NCBI GenBank assembly: GCA_019352875.1
Contig: JAAAFW010000006.1
Location: forward strand, 125,354-189,353
Reading direction: 5' to 3'
DNA length: 64,000 bases
From: Pedobacter cryoconitis
Lineage (GTDB): Bacteria; Bacteroidota; Bacteroidia; Sphingobacteriales; Sphingobacteriaceae
In this document: positions 63,032-64,000 of the stretch, piece by piece
Layout of the letters: each line of letters starts with the position of its first letter
Numbering within the stretch: position 1 is the first letter of the stretch
Made by a program: the position numbers and the translations under genes
Notes under the pieces: model-generated
What the model was told of the DNA's origin: nothing
The model's database searches: none
The model's input: only the letters and a program-made list of their open reading frames with translations

Positions 63032-63934
63032 TTATACAAGATGCTTTTCATTTGTTTTGCACCATTTAGGTTTCCATCTTTTTTTCAATGGCCCCTGTTT
63101 GAGGTGTGCCTGCTCCGGAGTTAGATAATCACAACTAGCATGCGGCCTTAATTGATTATACGTTTGGATATTTTCTCTTATCCTGCGGGTAGTTTCCCTA
63201 AAACCAACTTTTGAGCTGTGTAAATCGAACTCTGATTTTAGTATCCCGTTTACCCTTTCTGCAATGGCATTTTCATAAGGACTGCCATTCTCGGTCATGC
63301 TAACTGCTATATTATTACAAGTCAAAAGATCTACATAATTTTTACTGCAATACTGAGCTCCTCTGTCGGAATGATGTATAAGTTGAGTTTTTAGATATTT
63401 CCTGTGGCCTATAGCCATTTTCAGCGCGTCTATACAGCCTTGGGCAGATAAATCGTTTCGAAAAGCCCATCCCATAATCTGTTTGGAGTAAGCATCGGTA
63501 ATTAAACTCAAGTACCCCCATTGCCGGTTTAATTGGATATAAGTAATGTCGCTTACCCAAACTTGCTCAGGTCTGTCCAACTGTAAGCCCACGATCAAAT
63601 TATTATACTTGCGCATCCAGTGCCTTGAATTGGTGGTAATTGCTTTTCTCTTTCGCCTACGAATATGCAGCCCATGTTCACGCATCAGCCCAAACAGATA
63701 GTCTCTGCCAATTTTAATATGATGATCGTACAGTTTCTCCTGAAGTATAAAATGAAGTTTCAAAGTACCTATTCGCTTTTGTTTTTCACGTATATCCAGT
63801 ACATGCTGAAGCACGATCTCATCCTTTAATCCTTCATCCTGTACACGCCATTGACGATCGTAATAAGCATGGCGGGTTTTGCCAAACAGTCTGCACAGCA
63901 ACCTGATCCCTGTTTTGGGAAAGTCCTGTTTCAT
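63032..63934 (-). CDS. IS3-family transposase OrfB (DDE integrase core)
   Basis: A 300-residue transposase. An HTH_21-like N part has GIRLLCRLFGKTRHAYYDR. The rve core holds the DDE triad in VWVSDITYIQLNRQWGYLSL, LIHHSDRGAQYCSKNYVDLL and YENAIAERVNGILKSEFDLH; all three acids are present. The C-terminal YNQLRPHASCDYLTPEQAH is standard for the IS3 group. Its ATG overlaps the OrfA stop as ATGA, so it is made by frameshift or coupled translation. It looks intact. Confidence 0.95.
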   Translation of the reverse strand: MKQDFPKTGIRLLCRLFGKTRHAYYDRQWRVQDEGLKDEIVLQHVLDIREKQKRIGTLKLHFILQEKLYDHHIKIGRDYLFGLMREHGLHIRRRKRKAITTNSRHWMRKYNNLIVGLQLDRPEQVWVSDITYIQLNRQWGYLSLITDAYSKQIMGWAFRNDLSAQGCIDALKMAIGHRKYLKTQLIHHSDRGAQYCSKNYVDLLTCNNIAVSMTENGSPYENAIAERVNGILKSEFDLHSSKVGFRETTRRIRENIQTYNQLRPHASCDYLTPEQAHLKQGPLKKRWKPKWCKTNEKHLV

Positions 63935-64000
63935 TTTAATGACTGCCTGGCACCAGACTTTTTTCTGATATCTATTTTAAGCTGTTCTTCAGCGATATCT
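63931..64000 (-). CDS. IS3-family OrfA, C-terminal end only
   Basis: The last 22 codons before a TGA at 63933-63931 read DIAEEQLKIDIRKKSGARQS and LK, the usual coiled-coil end of IS3 OrfA. The remainder, with the HTH, lies beyond the window. The stop overlaps the OrfB start. Confidence 0.8.
   Translation of the reverse strand, partial: DIAEEQLKIDIRKKSGARQSLK

Overview
The window reads as chromosomal DNA of a Bacteroidota bacterium, most likely a Sphingobacteriaceae member close to Pedobacter. The support is three SusC/SusD outer-membrane pairs, an ECF sigma/FecR/SusC signalling set, Bacteroidota-only DUF families (DUF2480, DUF3108, DUF3109, DUF6266), weak Shine-Dalgarno sequences and several exact matches to the Bacteroidota -7 promoter element TAnnTTTG. 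No rRNA or tRNA gene was seen. Genus is inferred from family content only.

Layout. 1-9.8 kb is core: a 5'-truncated glycosyltransferase, a polytopic membrane protein, coaX, an outer-membrane protein, lptC, a PpiD/SurA-type foldase, three DUF proteins and rfbA; coaX to lptC is tightly packed with overlaps. 9.8-12.4 kb holds an Xaa-Pro aminopeptidase, a small conserved-looking protein and a rhodanese, with an orphan terminator hairpin between. 12.4-19 kb is a TolC-MacA-MacB efflux operon divergent from a LytS/LytR two-component pair. 19-28 kb has an S41 peptidase divergent from an NlpC/P60-SusC-SusD operon, which looks like a peptide or peptidoglycan-fragment uptake locus. 28-40.7 kb is mixed: a DUF4143 ATPase with a repeat-covered promoter, small ORFs, a Gre-like factor, a family S9D glutamyl peptidase, a GAF/PAS histidine kinase, an alpha/beta hydrolase, a MITE-like element, OsmC, AraC, a TraB/ECF/membrane operon and an HPP protein. 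40.7-52.9 kb is a polysaccharide utilisation locus: ECF sigma, FecR, STN-type SusC, SusD, GH92 alpha-mannosidase-like enzyme and a DUF4965 glutaminase-like enzyme. A third SusC/SusD pair follows on the minus strand.

57.9-64 kb is accessory DNA, all on the minus strand: a CHAP amidase overlapping a holin-like membrane gene, a DUF6266 gene, a PAS-AraC regulator, a STAS-like protein, an excisionase-type HTH gene, a second divergent DUF6266 paralogue, and an IS3-family element running off the end. The most unusual signal is here. Each DUF6266 gene is preceded by a helically phased array of very short direct repeats: four TGTCC at exactly 10-bp steps before one, and five TGTGGG at exactly 11-bp steps plus two CCCGAACA in the same 11-bp register before the other. 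The repeat words differ but spacing and placement are alike. I know of no described system that explains this. A third phased array, three 13-mers at exactly 33-bp steps, covers the promoter of the DUF4143 ATPase.
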